Positions 43,067 through 51,545 of a stretch of 64,000 bases of DNA are shown here, in pieces. This DNA is from CAYQJL01 sp964573295 (lineage in GTDB: Bacteria > Eisenbacteria > RBG-16-71-46 > CAIMUX01 > WJJG01), in the NCBI GenBank assembly GCA_964573295.1, contig CAZNJE010000007.1, forward strand, positions 1-64,000, in the 5' to 3' direction. Position numbers and translations under genes: made by a program. Position 1 is the first letter of the stretch. Every line of letters begins with the position of its first letter. Under the pieces are notes generated by a model. That model did not search any database. It saw nothing but the letters and a program-made list of their open reading frames with translations, and was not told the DNA's origin.

Positions 43067-45541
43067 ATGCTCTTCCTGGTGGACGTCATTCGGCTCACCG
43101 CTGAGATCTTCGTCTCGGCGGCGCCTTTCTTGCTCGCCGGATTCTTCCTGGCCGGCCTGCTGCGCGTCCTGATCCCCTCGAGTTGGGTGCGATCGGCGAT
43201 CGGCAAGAACGACTTTCGCTCTGTCTTGATCTCCTCGCTGGCCGGAATTCCGCTGCCCTTGTGCTCCTGCTCGGTCCTGCCCGCCGCCGCCGCCATGCGG
43301 CAAGGAGGCGCCAGCAAGGGCGCCACCGTCTCTTTCTTGATTTCCACGCCCGAGACCGGTGTCGATTCGATCAGCGTCTCCTACTCGCTGCTCGATCCGG
43401 TGATGACCGTCGCGCGGCCCCTCTCGGCATTCGGCACGGCGATGGTCGCCGGCCTGGCCACCAATGCAGTGGCCAGGCGCGAGACGCTTCCCACGGACGC
43501 CGCCGCGGCGACGACCAGTGCCATCGGCAAGACCCGTGATGAGGATGAGACTGGCAAACCAGGTGAAGCCGGCGGATCTGGCGTGACCGGGGGATCCGGC
43601 CTGACCGGCGGATCGAGCAAGACCGGCGGATCCGGCCTGACCGGCGAGCACGGTTTGGGCGCACAGCCGCCCCAGCAAGCCTACGAGCAAACCCAAGAAG
43701 CTGTCGGGGCAACGTGTTCCATTTCCGATACCTTCTTCGACCCGGCCGCAGAGGAGTGGACCCGCTTTCAGCTTGCCGGGCTTTCGCGCGCGCGCCGCCT
43801 GCGCATGCAGTTGCGGACGGTATTCGACTACGCCTACCGCGAGCTGCTGGACCACATTCTGTCCTACTTCCTGATCGGCCTCTTCATCAGCGCCTTGATC
43901 GGCGCCCTGATTCCCGAGGGCGCCCTCGAGAACCCGGCCTTGAGCGGCTGGCCCGCGATGCTTCTCATGCTGGTGATAGGCATTCCAATCTACGTGTGCG
44001 ATATCTCCTCGACGCCGATGGCCGCGATGCTCATCACGAAGGGACTCAGCCCCGGCGCTGCTCTAGTCTTCCTGCTCGCCGGACCGGCCACCAACACCGT
44101 CTCGCTGGCCGTCGTCACCAAGCTTCTGGGCAAGCGGGCCGCTGTCACCTACATCGCGTCGGTGGCCGTCATGAGCCTCGTCGCCGGCTGGGTGGTCAAT
44201 TCCTTCTACCAGTCCACCGGCATTTCACCCCAGGCCTCCGTGGGCGGCGCCAGCGAAATCGTTCCGGCGTGGATCGAGTGGCCGGCCGCGATCCTGACGC
44301 TCGCCCTGTTCGTGGCCAGCGCGCGGCGCATCCACCTGTTCCGCGGCTGGCGGGAAGGCCTGACCCGGGTGAGCCGATCCTGGCGGGTCAACCTGGGCGG
44401 ACGCTCCGCGATCGGGATCTATGCCGTCGTGCTCATCCTGCTCTATCTGGTAACCGGCCTCTCGGTCGTCAATCCGGGCGAGGTCGGCTGGGTGCTCACC
44501 TTCGGCAAGGTTTCCCATGAGATTCCCGAGCCCGGTCTCGTGGCTCATTGGCCCTACCCCATCAGCCGGTTGGAGCGGGTTGCCGCCGAGCAAGTCCGCT
44601 CGGTCGATCGTGGCTTTCGGCAACACACCGAGATCCCGGCCGGAGCGACGTTTGCTCAGGCCGCATCATCGGGGGAGCGCCTCGAGCTCATCAAGGAAGC
44701 CGAGATCGCGGATGGGGACGAGAACCTCCTGGCCATACGTTACAGCGCGCAGTACACGGTGGCCGACGCCTACCAATACCGTTTCGGCTTGGACGATCCG
44801 GAAACGCTGGTCGCCTGCATGGTGGAATACTCGCTGCGACGGGTGATGTGCGAGCAGCCCACCGACAGCATTCTCGTCAATCATCATCTCCAGCTCATGG
44901 ATCAGGTGACCGAGCGGCTGCGCACTGAGATGGCCACCCTCACGCCGAGCATCGAGATCCTGCGCGTGGACCTGCTCGACATGCACGCCCCGCCGGAGGT
45001 GCACTTCGCCTTCCGCGACGTCGCCAGCGCCATGGAAGACATGCACCGCTTCGTCCGACAGGCTGAAAGCTACCGCAACCGCGTCATCGCCTCCGGTCGC
45101 GCTCAGGCCTATTCGGAGGAGGCCTCGGCGGAGGCGGAGAAGACGCAGCGCGTCGCGGCCGCTACGGGGGAAGCTTACGGATTCAAGGTGCTGGCCGACG
45201 CCAGCCGTCCCGCGCGGGAGATCACACGGCTGCGGATGCAGCTCGACGCCGTCGGCGAGAACCTGCGAAAGCCGCGCTTGATCTGCCCGATCACCGATCT
45301 GCCGCTCGACCTGTGGATCGCCCGCGGCAGTGGCGCCACCCGCTGGACCGATCTGTGGGGCCGCTCCGGCAGCGGCACGACCAGTGACCGACTGGGCAGC
45401 GGCATGGGTGACGGCACGTATCCGGGTGGGACGTGGAACAATCAACCATCCCAGTCCACGCGCAGCGCGGACGAACCGGCATCCGGCTCGCAAGAAACCT
45501 GGAGAGAGAAGCTCCGGCGACTGGAGGAGAGTCAGCGATGA
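43067..45541 (+). CDS. permease (DUF318/SO_0444-type metal efflux) fused to an HflK-type SPFH domain
   Basis: 824 residues from the ATG at 43067 (AAAGGA seven bases upstream). The N-terminal part (about 1-430) is a multi-pass permease. It carries the family's PLPLCSCSVLP with Cys66 and Cys68, then GGASKGATVSFLISTPETGV and a second half with PIYVCDISSTPMAAMLITKG and GPATNTVSL. A linker (about 165-222) includes an in-frame GGSGLT repeat. From about 460 an HflK-like SPFH domain follows: VVNPGEVGWVLTFGKVSHEI, IRYSAQYTVADAYQYRFG, then a coiled coil AMEDMHRFVRQAESYRNRVI to about 740 and a disordered tail. Permeases of this type move Cu, Zn or arsenic compounds; HflK scaffolds FtsH. The covalent fusion is unusual. 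The stop overlaps hflC (ATGA). Confidence 0.85.
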   Translation: MLFLVDVIRLTAEIFVSAAPFLLAGFFLAGLLRVLIPSSWVRSAIGKNDFRSVLISSLAGIPLPLCSCSVLPAAAAMRQGGASKGATVSFLISTPETGVDSISVSYSLLDPVMTVARPLSAFGTAMVAGLATNAVARRETLPTDAAAATTSAIGKTRDEDETGKPGEAGGSGVTGGSGLTGGSSKTGGSGLTGEHGLGAQPPQQAYEQTQEAVGATCSISDTFFDPAAEEWTRFQLAGLSRARRLRMQLRTVFDYAYRELLDHILSYFLIGLFISALIGALIPEGALENPALSGWPAMLLMLVIGIPIYVCDISSTPMAAMLITKGLSPGAALVFLLAGPATNTVSLAVVTKLLGKRAAVTYIASVAVMSLVAGWVVNSFYQSTGISPQASVGGASEIVPAWIEWPAAILTLALFVASARRIHLFRGWREGLTRVSRSWRVNLGGRSAIGIYAVVLILLYLVTGLSVVNPGEVGWVLTFGKVSHEIPEPGLVAHWPYPISRLERVAAEQVRSVDRGFRQHTEIPAGATFAQAASSGERLELIKEAEIADGDENLLAIRYSAQYTVADAYQYRFGLDDPETLVACMVEYSLRRVMCEQPTDSILVNHHLQLMDQVTERLRTEMATLTPSIEILRVDLLDMHAPPEVHFAFRDVASAMEDMHRFVRQAESYRNRVIASGRAQAYSEEASAEAEKTQRVAAATGEAYGFKVLADASRPAREITRLRMQLDAVGENLRKPRLICPITDLPLDLWIARGSGATRWTDLWGRSGSGTTSDRLGSGMGDGTYPGGTWNNQPSQSTRSADEPASGSQETWREKLRRLEESQR
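43573..43644 (+). repeat. 18-bp tandem repeat, four copies, in frame
   Basis: Units like GGATCCGGCCTGACCGGC repeat four times and encode GSGVTG, GSGLTG, GSSKTG and GSGLTG in the cytosolic or periplasmic linker of the permease domain. Confidence 0.92.
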
Positions 45542-46428
45542 AGAGGATCCTGACCATCATTGTCCTGATCGCGGTGGGCGTCCCGCTGTTGCTCTCCTGT
45601 GCCTTCGAGGTACAGGAGACCGAATACGCCATCGTGCTCTTCTTCGGCGATCCGGTCCGGATCATCCTGGAGCCGGGGCTCGCCTGGAAGCTTCCGCCTC
45701 CGTTCGAGACCGTGGTGCGAATCGATAAGCAGCTGCGCATTCTGGATCCGCCCGAGGCCGAGTACTTGACGCTCGATAAGAAGAACGTCCTGGTCGACAC
45801 CTTCGCCGCCTGGGAGGTCGAGGACCCCCTGCGTTACCTGGTCACGGTCCTGGATCGAGACACGGCCGAGGCGCAGCTCGAGGACATCATGCGTGCCGAG
45901 GTCGGGGCGGCGATGGGTTCCCATGACCTCTCGGCGCTGCTCTCGACGCAGGAGGATCAGATCCAGGTCGACCGCATTGTCGGCACGATCACCCAGCGCG
46001 CGGCGACGAAAGCCAGCGAGGGCTATGGCATCCGGGTGCGCGCCATCCGGCTCAAGCGCCTCAACTTCCCCGAGGAAAACCGCCAGGCCGTGTTCCGCCG
46101 TATGGAAGCCGAGCGTGAGCGGATTGCGCGCCAGTACCGCTCCGAGGGCGAAGAGCAAGCCGAGATGGTGCGCGCGCAGGCCGACCTCGAGCGCGCCCAG
46201 ATCCTGGCGAAGGCCGAGCGCCGGTCGGCAGAGGTTCGTGGCGAAGCCGACGCCGAAGCCGCTCGCATCTACGCGGAGGCCTACAATCAGGATCCGCGCT
46301 TCTATGCGTTCTTGAAGACGCTGGAAACCTACGAGAAGATCCTGGACGAGGACGCCACCATCGTAATGCCCTCGGACTCGGAGCTGCTTCGCCTGCTGAA
46401 AGACTCAGGCCCAGAGGACTCACGCTAG
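45538..46428 (+). CDS. hflC: HflC-type SPFH membrane protein
   Basis: 296 residues starting at an ATGA overlap. A single N-terminal membrane helix (about 4-21) is followed by the SPFH domain: EVQETEYAIVLFFGDPVRII, the HflC-typical LTLDKKNVLVDTFAAWEVED and IRLKRLNFPEENRQAVFRRM. A long Ala/Glu/Arg coiled coil follows (about 195-260, ARQYRSEGEEQAEMVRAQAD onward), then YAFLKTLETYEKILDEDATI. It pairs with HflK in a membrane-bound cage that encloses FtsH in E. coli. Here it lies between two HflK-like genes, which is not the standard two-gene arrangement. Confidence 0.92.
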   Translation: MKRILTIIVLIAVGVPLLLSCAFEVQETEYAIVLFFGDPVRIILEPGLAWKLPPPFETVVRIDKQLRILDPPEAEYLTLDKKNVLVDTFAAWEVEDPLRYLVTVLDRDTAEAQLEDIMRAEVGAAMGSHDLSALLSTQEDQIQVDRIVGTITQRAATKASEGYGIRVRAIRLKRLNFPEENRQAVFRRMEAERERIARQYRSEGEEQAEMVRAQADLERAQILAKAERRSAEVRGEADAEAARIYAEAYNQDPRFYAFLKTLETYEKILDEDATIVMPSDSELLRLLKDSGPEDSR

Positions 46429-47432
46429 TGACACCACGTTCACACGACACCTCGTCCGCTTCGAACGGACACGAACCGGGCGGTTGGGGCCAGCGCGTGC
46501 GGCAATGGCTCACCCGCGCCGGCCAGTGGTGTACATGGCGTCACCTCATGTATGTGCTGCTCGCGCTGATCCTCGCCGACTGGGGATTCACCGGCATGCG
46601 GGTGGTCCGGGAGGATGAGCAGGCGGTTGTGCTGCGTTTCGGCGCCGTTCGTACCGTAGTGCCGGCCGGTATCCTCTTCCACTTGCCCTGGCCCTTCGAG
46701 CGATCGATCCCGGTCAAGACGACCGAGGTGCGGACGATGCCGGTAGGGTACAAGCTCGTCGACGCGGTGCGCGGCATCGCGCCCGAGCCGATGGAAGTCG
46801 AATGGGTCACCGGCGACACGAACATCATCGACTTGACCCTCACGGTGAAGTACTCGATCAACGATCCGGTCAAGTACCTCTTCCGGCTGGGTCCGGTCGA
46901 CGCAGACTTCGTCGTGCGCCGCTGCACCGAGTGCACGCTCACGACGCTGATCGCGCAGATGCCGGTCGATGAACTCTTGACCAGTGGCAAGGTGGCACTC
47001 GAGGAGCAAACCCGCATTCAATCCCAGGCCTCCCTAGAAGCCCTGGATGCCGGTCTGCGAGTGGTGACGATCAACATCGGCTCGGTCGAGCCGCCCGCGA
47101 GTGTGATCGAGGCCTTCAACGACGTCTCGACCGCCAAGCTCGAGAAGGCCCGCATGATCAACCAGGCCGACGGGTACCGCAAGGATCTGATTCCGCGCGC
47201 GCGCGCCATGGCCGACCGCACGATTCAGATCGCCGAGAGCTACCGCGCCGAAACGGTCGAACGTGCCCGCGGCGAAGCCGCCCAGTTCCGCAAGTTGCTC
47301 GTCGAAGCGCGCAAGGCGCGCTCGATCACCGAGACCCGTCTCTATCTGGAAGCAATGGAGAGGATTCTTCCGCGAACCCGCAAGATCGTCGTGGATCCCG
47401 GGGAGGGCAACCAGCTCCGCTTGCTCGATTAG
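46428..47432 (+). CDS. second HflK-like SPFH membrane protein
   Basis: 334 residues from a GTG whose first base is shared with the hflC stop codon. One membrane helix (about 40-57) is followed by an SPFH domain with VVREDEQAVVLRFGAVRTVV and LFHLPWPFERSIPVKTTEVR. The HflK-typical block is EWVTGDTNIIDLTLTVKYSI. The coiled coil reads FNDVSTAKLEKARMINQADG and beyond, ending YLEAMERILPRTRKIVVDPG. It looks more like HflK than HflC. With the fused HflK two genes upstream, the operon encodes K-C-K rather than K-C, so a hetero-oligomer with three kinds of subunit is possible. Confidence 0.88.
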   Translation: MTPRSHDTSSASNGHEPGGWGQRVRQWLTRAGQWCTWRHLMYVLLALILADWGFTGMRVVREDEQAVVLRFGAVRTVVPAGILFHLPWPFERSIPVKTTEVRTMPVGYKLVDAVRGIAPEPMEVEWVTGDTNIIDLTLTVKYSINDPVKYLFRLGPVDADFVVRRCTECTLTTLIAQMPVDELLTSGKVALEEQTRIQSQASLEALDAGLRVVTINIGSVEPPASVIEAFNDVSTAKLEKARMINQADGYRKDLIPRARAMADRTIQIAESYRAETVERARGEAAQFRKLLVEARKARSITETRLYLEAMERILPRTRKIVVDPGEGNQLRLLD

Positions 47433-47522
47433 GATAGGCAGGATGGGCGGTGGCCTCCGAGCACTCGAATGGCCGCGAGTCATCGCCCGATTGCCTCGGG
47501 GTGCGCTGCACGGAGGATGCGC

Positions 47523-48863
47523 ATGAGCTTGTTCCGCCTGCGCGAGAACAACACGACCGTTCGCACCGAGTTGCTGGCCGGCGTCGTCACCTTCATCACC
47601 ATGGCCTACATCATCTTCGTCAACCCCGTCATCTTGAGCGGGGTGGGCCTGGAGGGGACCGGGCAGGAGTTCATGGACTTCGGCGCGGTCATGGTGGCCA
47701 CCTGCCTGGGCGCCGCGATCGCCACCCTCTTCATGGGCCTGGTCGCCAACTACCCCATCGCGCTGGCGCCGGGAATGGGCGAGAACGCCGTGTTCGCCAG
47801 TTTCGTGGCCGCCGGACTCATGACCTGGCAACAAGGTCTGGCCGCCACCGTCATCTCCGGCCTGGCGTTCTTCCTCCTCACGGCCTTACGTGTTCGGCAG
47901 ATGGTGATCGACAGCATCCCTTCCTCGCTCAAGTACGCGATCGCCGTGGCGATTGGCGCCTTCATCGCGTTCCTGGGACTCACCGGGGGCGGCATCATCG
48001 TCAAGCCCGAGGGCCCGCTGGCGGTGGATCTGGGCGACCCGGCGAATCCGGCGGTTTGGACCACCCTGGTCGGCATCATTCTGATGGGCGTCTTGATGAC
48101 GCGCCGCATCCCCGGGGCAATCCTGATCGGGCTGGCCGGCACCACCACCTTCGCCCTTCTGGTAGGCGTCACCCATTTCCAGGGCGTGGTGGATGCACCG
48201 CCGTCGCTCGCGCCGACCTTCATGCAATTCTCATTCGAGGGATTGCTGACCTCGAACGGTGCGGTGATTATCTTCGTGTTCCTGTTCATGGACTTCTTCG
48301 ACTCGATCGGAACCTTCATCGGCATCGGGCAGGCCGGCGGATTCCTGCGCGACGGCAAGATGCCCCGCGCCAGCCGCGCGCTCTACGCCGACGCCACCGG
48401 CACCCTGACCGGCGCGGCGCTCGGCACCTCCGCAGTGACCTCCTACATTGAAAGCGCCGCCGGCGTGGCCGCGGGCGGCCGGACCGGTCTGGCCAGCATC
48501 GCCACCGGACTTCTCTTCGTGGGGGCGATCTTCTTCTCCCCCCTCGCGAAGATGATCGGCCAGCCCTTTGCCTTCGAGGGCGCCTTCTACTCGCCCATTA
48601 CCGCACCGGCCCTGCTCGTGGTGGGATGCCTCATGATGACGAATGTGAAAGAGATTCCCTGGAACGATATGAGCGAGGGGCTGCCCGCCCTCCTCATGAT
48701 CCTGGGCATGCCGCTCACCTACAGCGTCGCCGACGGGCTCGCGCTGGGGTTTGTCACCTACCCGCTCATCAAGCTGTTGGCCGGCAAGGGCCGCGAGGTG
48801 CCGGTGCTTCTCTACGTGCTGGCTGCGCTCTTCATCGCGCGCTACGTGTTCTTGCAAGCTTGA
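47523..48863 (+). CDS. AzgA-type guanine/hypoxanthine permease (NCS2 superfamily)
   Basis: 446 residues from MSLFRLREN at 47523; GGAGG lies six bases upstream. About 12-14 membrane segments are visible. Family motifs are GVVTFITMAYIIFVNPVIL, the substrate-site ALAPGMGENAVFASF (AzgA proteins usually have GMGLNAFF), IGAFIAFLGLTGGGIIV, FLFMDFFDSIGTFIG and GTSAVTSYIESAAGVAAGGR. It imports purine bases with protons. It begins 90 bases after the SPFH operon, so co-transcription is possible but no functional link is known. Confidence 0.9.
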   Translation: MSLFRLRENNTTVRTELLAGVVTFITMAYIIFVNPVILSGVGLEGTGQEFMDFGAVMVATCLGAAIATLFMGLVANYPIALAPGMGENAVFASFVAAGLMTWQQGLAATVISGLAFFLLTALRVRQMVIDSIPSSLKYAIAVAIGAFIAFLGLTGGGIIVKPEGPLAVDLGDPANPAVWTTLVGIILMGVLMTRRIPGAILIGLAGTTTFALLVGVTHFQGVVDAPPSLAPTFMQFSFEGLLTSNGAVIIFVFLFMDFFDSIGTFIGIGQAGGFLRDGKMPRASRALYADATGTLTGAALGTSAVTSYIESAAGVAAGGRTGLASIATGLLFVGAIFFSPLAKMIGQPFAFEGAFYSPITAPALLVVGCLMMTNVKEIPWNDMSEGLPALLMILGMPLTYSVADGLALGFVTYPLIKLLAGKGREVPVLLYVLAALFIARYVFLQA

Positions 48864-49251
48864 TCGAGCCCAGGCCTCTCGATTCGCCGCGAAAGCGTGG
48901 CACTCCGAGCCATCCGGGCCATGTGGGCCATCCGGGCCATCGGGCCATCCGGGCCATGAACCGCGCTCAAAGGCGCGGATGCCGCAGGGTTGATGCCCCG
49001 GCATCTCTCGGCCGCAGGCGGCGACCAAGCACCTGACCGACACGGTCTTCCCGACCCTCTTGCCGCTATCATCCTCCGATCGCCGGCTCTGGAGAAGAAT
49101 CAGGAACAAGGTCCATTTTTCCGTAACTGCAATCAGGTTGCCGCATTAGGGATTTCGGTCTTGCCAATTCGGACAAGCGTCATCCACTATCAATGGGTGG
49201 TTCTGCACGTGTCCCGAGCCCCGTCCAACACCCCTCGCAAAGGAGGCGGCC
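48864..49251. repeat. intergenic region with a GGGCCATCC tandem repeat
   Basis: GGGCCATCC-type 9-mers recur about six times at 48908-48959. The rest of the stretch shows no gene. Confidence 0.8.
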
Positions 49252-50127
49252 ATGACATCCCTCTCGAGTCCTTTCCGAACGAGCCGGCCCCCCGGCCTCA
49301 TCAAGTGGATGGCCTTTCTCTCCCTTCTCTGTCTCTTGCCCGCTGTCGCGGCGGCCTTCTCGGCCGCGCCGCCGGATCAGAAAACCGGAGCGCCGGGGGA
49401 AGGCACCTGTCACGACTGCCACGGGAGCTTCCCGCTAGACAGCGGTGAGGGGTCGCTGACCATCATGGCGCCACCATTCTTCGCGCCCGAGCAGACCTAC
49501 GTGATCACCGTCACCCTCGAAGACCCCAACGCGACCCGCTGGGGCTTCGAATTGACACCTCTGGACATCGGCACGATCCTCGTGACCGACCCCGTGCACA
49601 CGCAGCTCAGTCTCTCGGGCGGCAACAGTTACATCAAGCAAACCAGCGCCGGTACCTACGCGGGCACGACGGGCTCGGTGACCTGGATCTTCGAGTGGAC
49701 CTCACCGGTGGATCCCCCCGATGCGGTCACGTTCTACGCCGCCGGGAACGCGGCGAACAACAATGGGGCCACCTCAGGGGACTACATCTACACAGCGGCC
49801 AGCACGACCACCCTGGCACCCGCCGACGGCAACGTGTGGCCGGTGGCCCATCTGCGCCTGTCGCTGCACTGTGCGCCGAACCCGGTGGCGGGTCATGCCC
49901 ACATCGAGCTCGCCCTGCCGCGGGGCGGGATGGCCCAACTCGAGATCTTCGACGCCTTGGGCCGGCTCGTGCGTCAGTGGCCCGCTCTGCACCGCGACGA
50001 GGGACTGCATCGGATCGGTTGGGATGGTCGCGGTGACGATGGGGCCTCGCTGACCACGGGCGTGTATCTGGCCCGACTCACCTCCGCCGGGAAGACCGCA
50101 CAACAGCGAATCCTGAAGATAGAGTAA
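49252..50127 (+). CDS. secreted choice-of-anchor-V-type protein with a CxxCH motif and FlgD-like C-terminus
   Basis: 291 residues; AAAGGAGG precedes the ATG. A signal peptide ends near residue 36 (VAAAFSAAPP). The opening PPDQKTGAPGEGTCHDCHGS carries CHDCH at 53-57, a c-type haem-binding pattern, and matches the start of choice-of-anchor-V domains. Beta-rich residues 60-190 follow, and then a FlgD-Ig-like domain (about 205-291) beginning CAPNPVAGHAHIELAL and ending TGVYLARLTSAGK. Haem binding is probable but not certain, because the anchor-V motif is conserved in proteins of unknown redox status. It heads a cluster with YceI and two other CxCH-type proteins. Confidence 0.8.
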   Translation: MTSLSSPFRTSRPPGLIKWMAFLSLLCLLPAVAAAFSAAPPDQKTGAPGEGTCHDCHGSFPLDSGEGSLTIMAPPFFAPEQTYVITVTLEDPNATRWGFELTPLDIGTILVTDPVHTQLSLSGGNSYIKQTSAGTYAGTTGSVTWIFEWTSPVDPPDAVTFYAAGNAANNNGATSGDYIYTAASTTTLAPADGNVWPVAHLRLSLHCAPNPVAGHAHIELALPRGGMAQLEIFDALGRLVRQWPALHRDEGLHRIGWDGRGDDGASLTTGVYLARLTSAGKTAQQRILKIE

Positions 50128-50148
50128 CCCAGCCAAGGAAGGCGGATT

Positions 50149-50853
50149 GTGAAACCATCCTCTTGGAAGACCTCTTCGGAGACCTCTCTGAAGATCTCTC
50201 TCGCAACACTCGGCGTTCTCGCGGCGATTGGGCTCTGTGGCCCACTCGCACGGGCCGAGGTCGCAACCTATGCGATCGTGCCCGGCAGTGAAAGCACCGA
50301 GGTCGAGTTCCTCTCGAAGGCCACTCTGGAGTCGTTCACGGGACACACCCATCAGATCCGCGGCCGAGTCGTTTGTGATCCGGATGGGCTCGCCGATAGC
50401 ATCGCGGTCTACGTGGAAGTGGACCTTGCCACGCTCGAGACCGGCATGGGATTGCGCGACAAGCACATGCGGGAGAATCACCTCGAGACCGATCAGTACC
50501 CCCACGCCATCTTCCGGGGAGCACGGATTCTGCCCGGTTCCGCGCGTGCGCTGACGGCGGGCGAGCCGGTGGACGTGCGGATTGCCGGGGAGTTCGCCCT
50601 TCACGGCGTGCGCCGTCCGCTCGAGGTCACCGCACGGGTGACCCGTCTCGCGGATGATCCGCCGGCGCTGGCCGTGGAGTGCGCCTTCGAGGTCAAGCTC
50701 GCCGATCATCAGATCGACCGCCCCAAGTTCTTGATGATGAAGGTCAGCGACACGCAGCGAGTCACGTTGCGCCTCATGGCCACCAAGACCCCGGCCACCC
50801 CAAACGCGCCCGAGGCCCCGAGCGACCAGGAGACGCCTGGCTCGGACGGATAG
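50149..50853 (+). CDS. YceI-family periplasmic protein
   Basis: 234 residues from a GTG with AAGGAAGG upstream, 21 bases after the previous stop. A signal peptide ends around residue 36 (PLARAE). The lipocalin-like YceI fold is shown by STEVEFLSKATLESFTGHTH, VEVDLATLETGMGLRDKHMR, YPHAIFRGARI and FALHGVRRPLEVTARV. YceI proteins bind isoprenoid-like lipids; several are encoded next to cytochromes. The C-terminal 20 residues are Pro/Glu/Ser-rich. A GC-rich 12- to 16-bp repeat follows the gene. Confidence 0.92.
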   Translation: MKPSSWKTSSETSLKISLATLGVLAAIGLCGPLARAEVATYAIVPGSESTEVEFLSKATLESFTGHTHQIRGRVVCDPDGLADSIAVYVEVDLATLETGMGLRDKHMRENHLETDQYPHAIFRGARILPGSARALTAGEPVDVRIAGEFALHGVRRPLEVTARVTRLADDPPALAVECAFEVKLADHQIDRPKFLMMKVSDTQRVTLRLMATKTPATPNAPEAPSDQETPGSDG

Positions 50854-50875
50854 AGCCCCTCGCGGCGCCATCCCG

Positions 50876-50945
50876 GGTGGCGGGCACGGACTGCCGGCAC
50901 GGACTGCCGGCGCGGACTGCGGGCGCGGACTGCGGGCGCGGCTCG
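50876..50945. repeat. tandem repeat between the YceI gene and the lipoprotein gene
   Basis: GCGGACTGCGGGC- and GCACGGACTGCCG-type units recur about five times. Confidence 0.8.
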
Positions 50946-50961
50946 AGAGAGGAGGAATCGC

Positions 50962-51426
50962 GTGAGAGCAGCGATTGGGTTTCCTTGGATTGGCCCCTTG
51001 AGCACAGGTGTGGCCGCGGCTGGACTCTTGGCCATTGTGTTCCCGGTCATCCTGGCCGGCTGTTCGGACAGCGGTGAGCCCCCTACCGGATCGGGCGGCG
51101 ACGGCGACATCGAGCCGGTCTCCTTCAGCGCCGATGTGCAGCCGATCCTGACCCAAAGCTGTGCCACCAGCGGCTGCCACCTGGCCCCCAATCCGTCGGC
51201 CGGTCTCGATCTCTCCGCCGGAGAGGCCCATGGCGATCTGGTCGGCGTTACCGCCGCGGGCAACCCCAGCCTGATGCGTGTCGCCGCCGGCAGCGCCGAG
51301 GATTCGTTGCTCTACTTGAAGCTGCTCGGGCAGGGAACCTCGATCATGCCCCCCGGCGGAAGTCTGCCCGAAGAGCAGATCGAGACGATTCGCACGTGGA
51401 TCGAAGAAGGTGCCGCGGAGACCTAG
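50962..51426 (+). CDS. lipoprotein with a putative c-type haem site (CX4CH)
   Basis: 154 residues from a GTG with GGAGG upstream. The signal peptide ends in the lipobox LAGC with Cys34 as the lipidated residue. The mature part begins with a flexible Ser/Gly/Asp tract, then VSFSADVQPILTQSCATSGCH. The two cysteines before the His are four residues apart (CATSGCH), a pattern seen for some haems in cytochrome c3. A Met in SIMPPGGSLP could be the distal ligand. It probably faces the periplasm from the outer or inner membrane and may pass electrons to neighbours. Haem attachment needs proof. Confidence 0.72.
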   Translation: MRAAIGFPWIGPLSTGVAAAGLLAIVFPVILAGCSDSGEPPTGSGGDGDIEPVSFSADVQPILTQSCATSGCHLAPNPSAGLDLSAGEAHGDLVGVTAAGNPSLMRVAAGSAEDSLLYLKLLGQGTSIMPPGGSLPEEQIETIRTWIEEGAAET

Positions 51427-51545
51427 GAGCAGGGAACCCGACGCGGTAGCCGACCGGACAGTTACATGGTAGTCCAGCCGGGCTGTCGGGAGAACAGCCG
51501 GGCTGCACATTGGTCAGATAGCACCATCCATCTCAGGAGAACACG

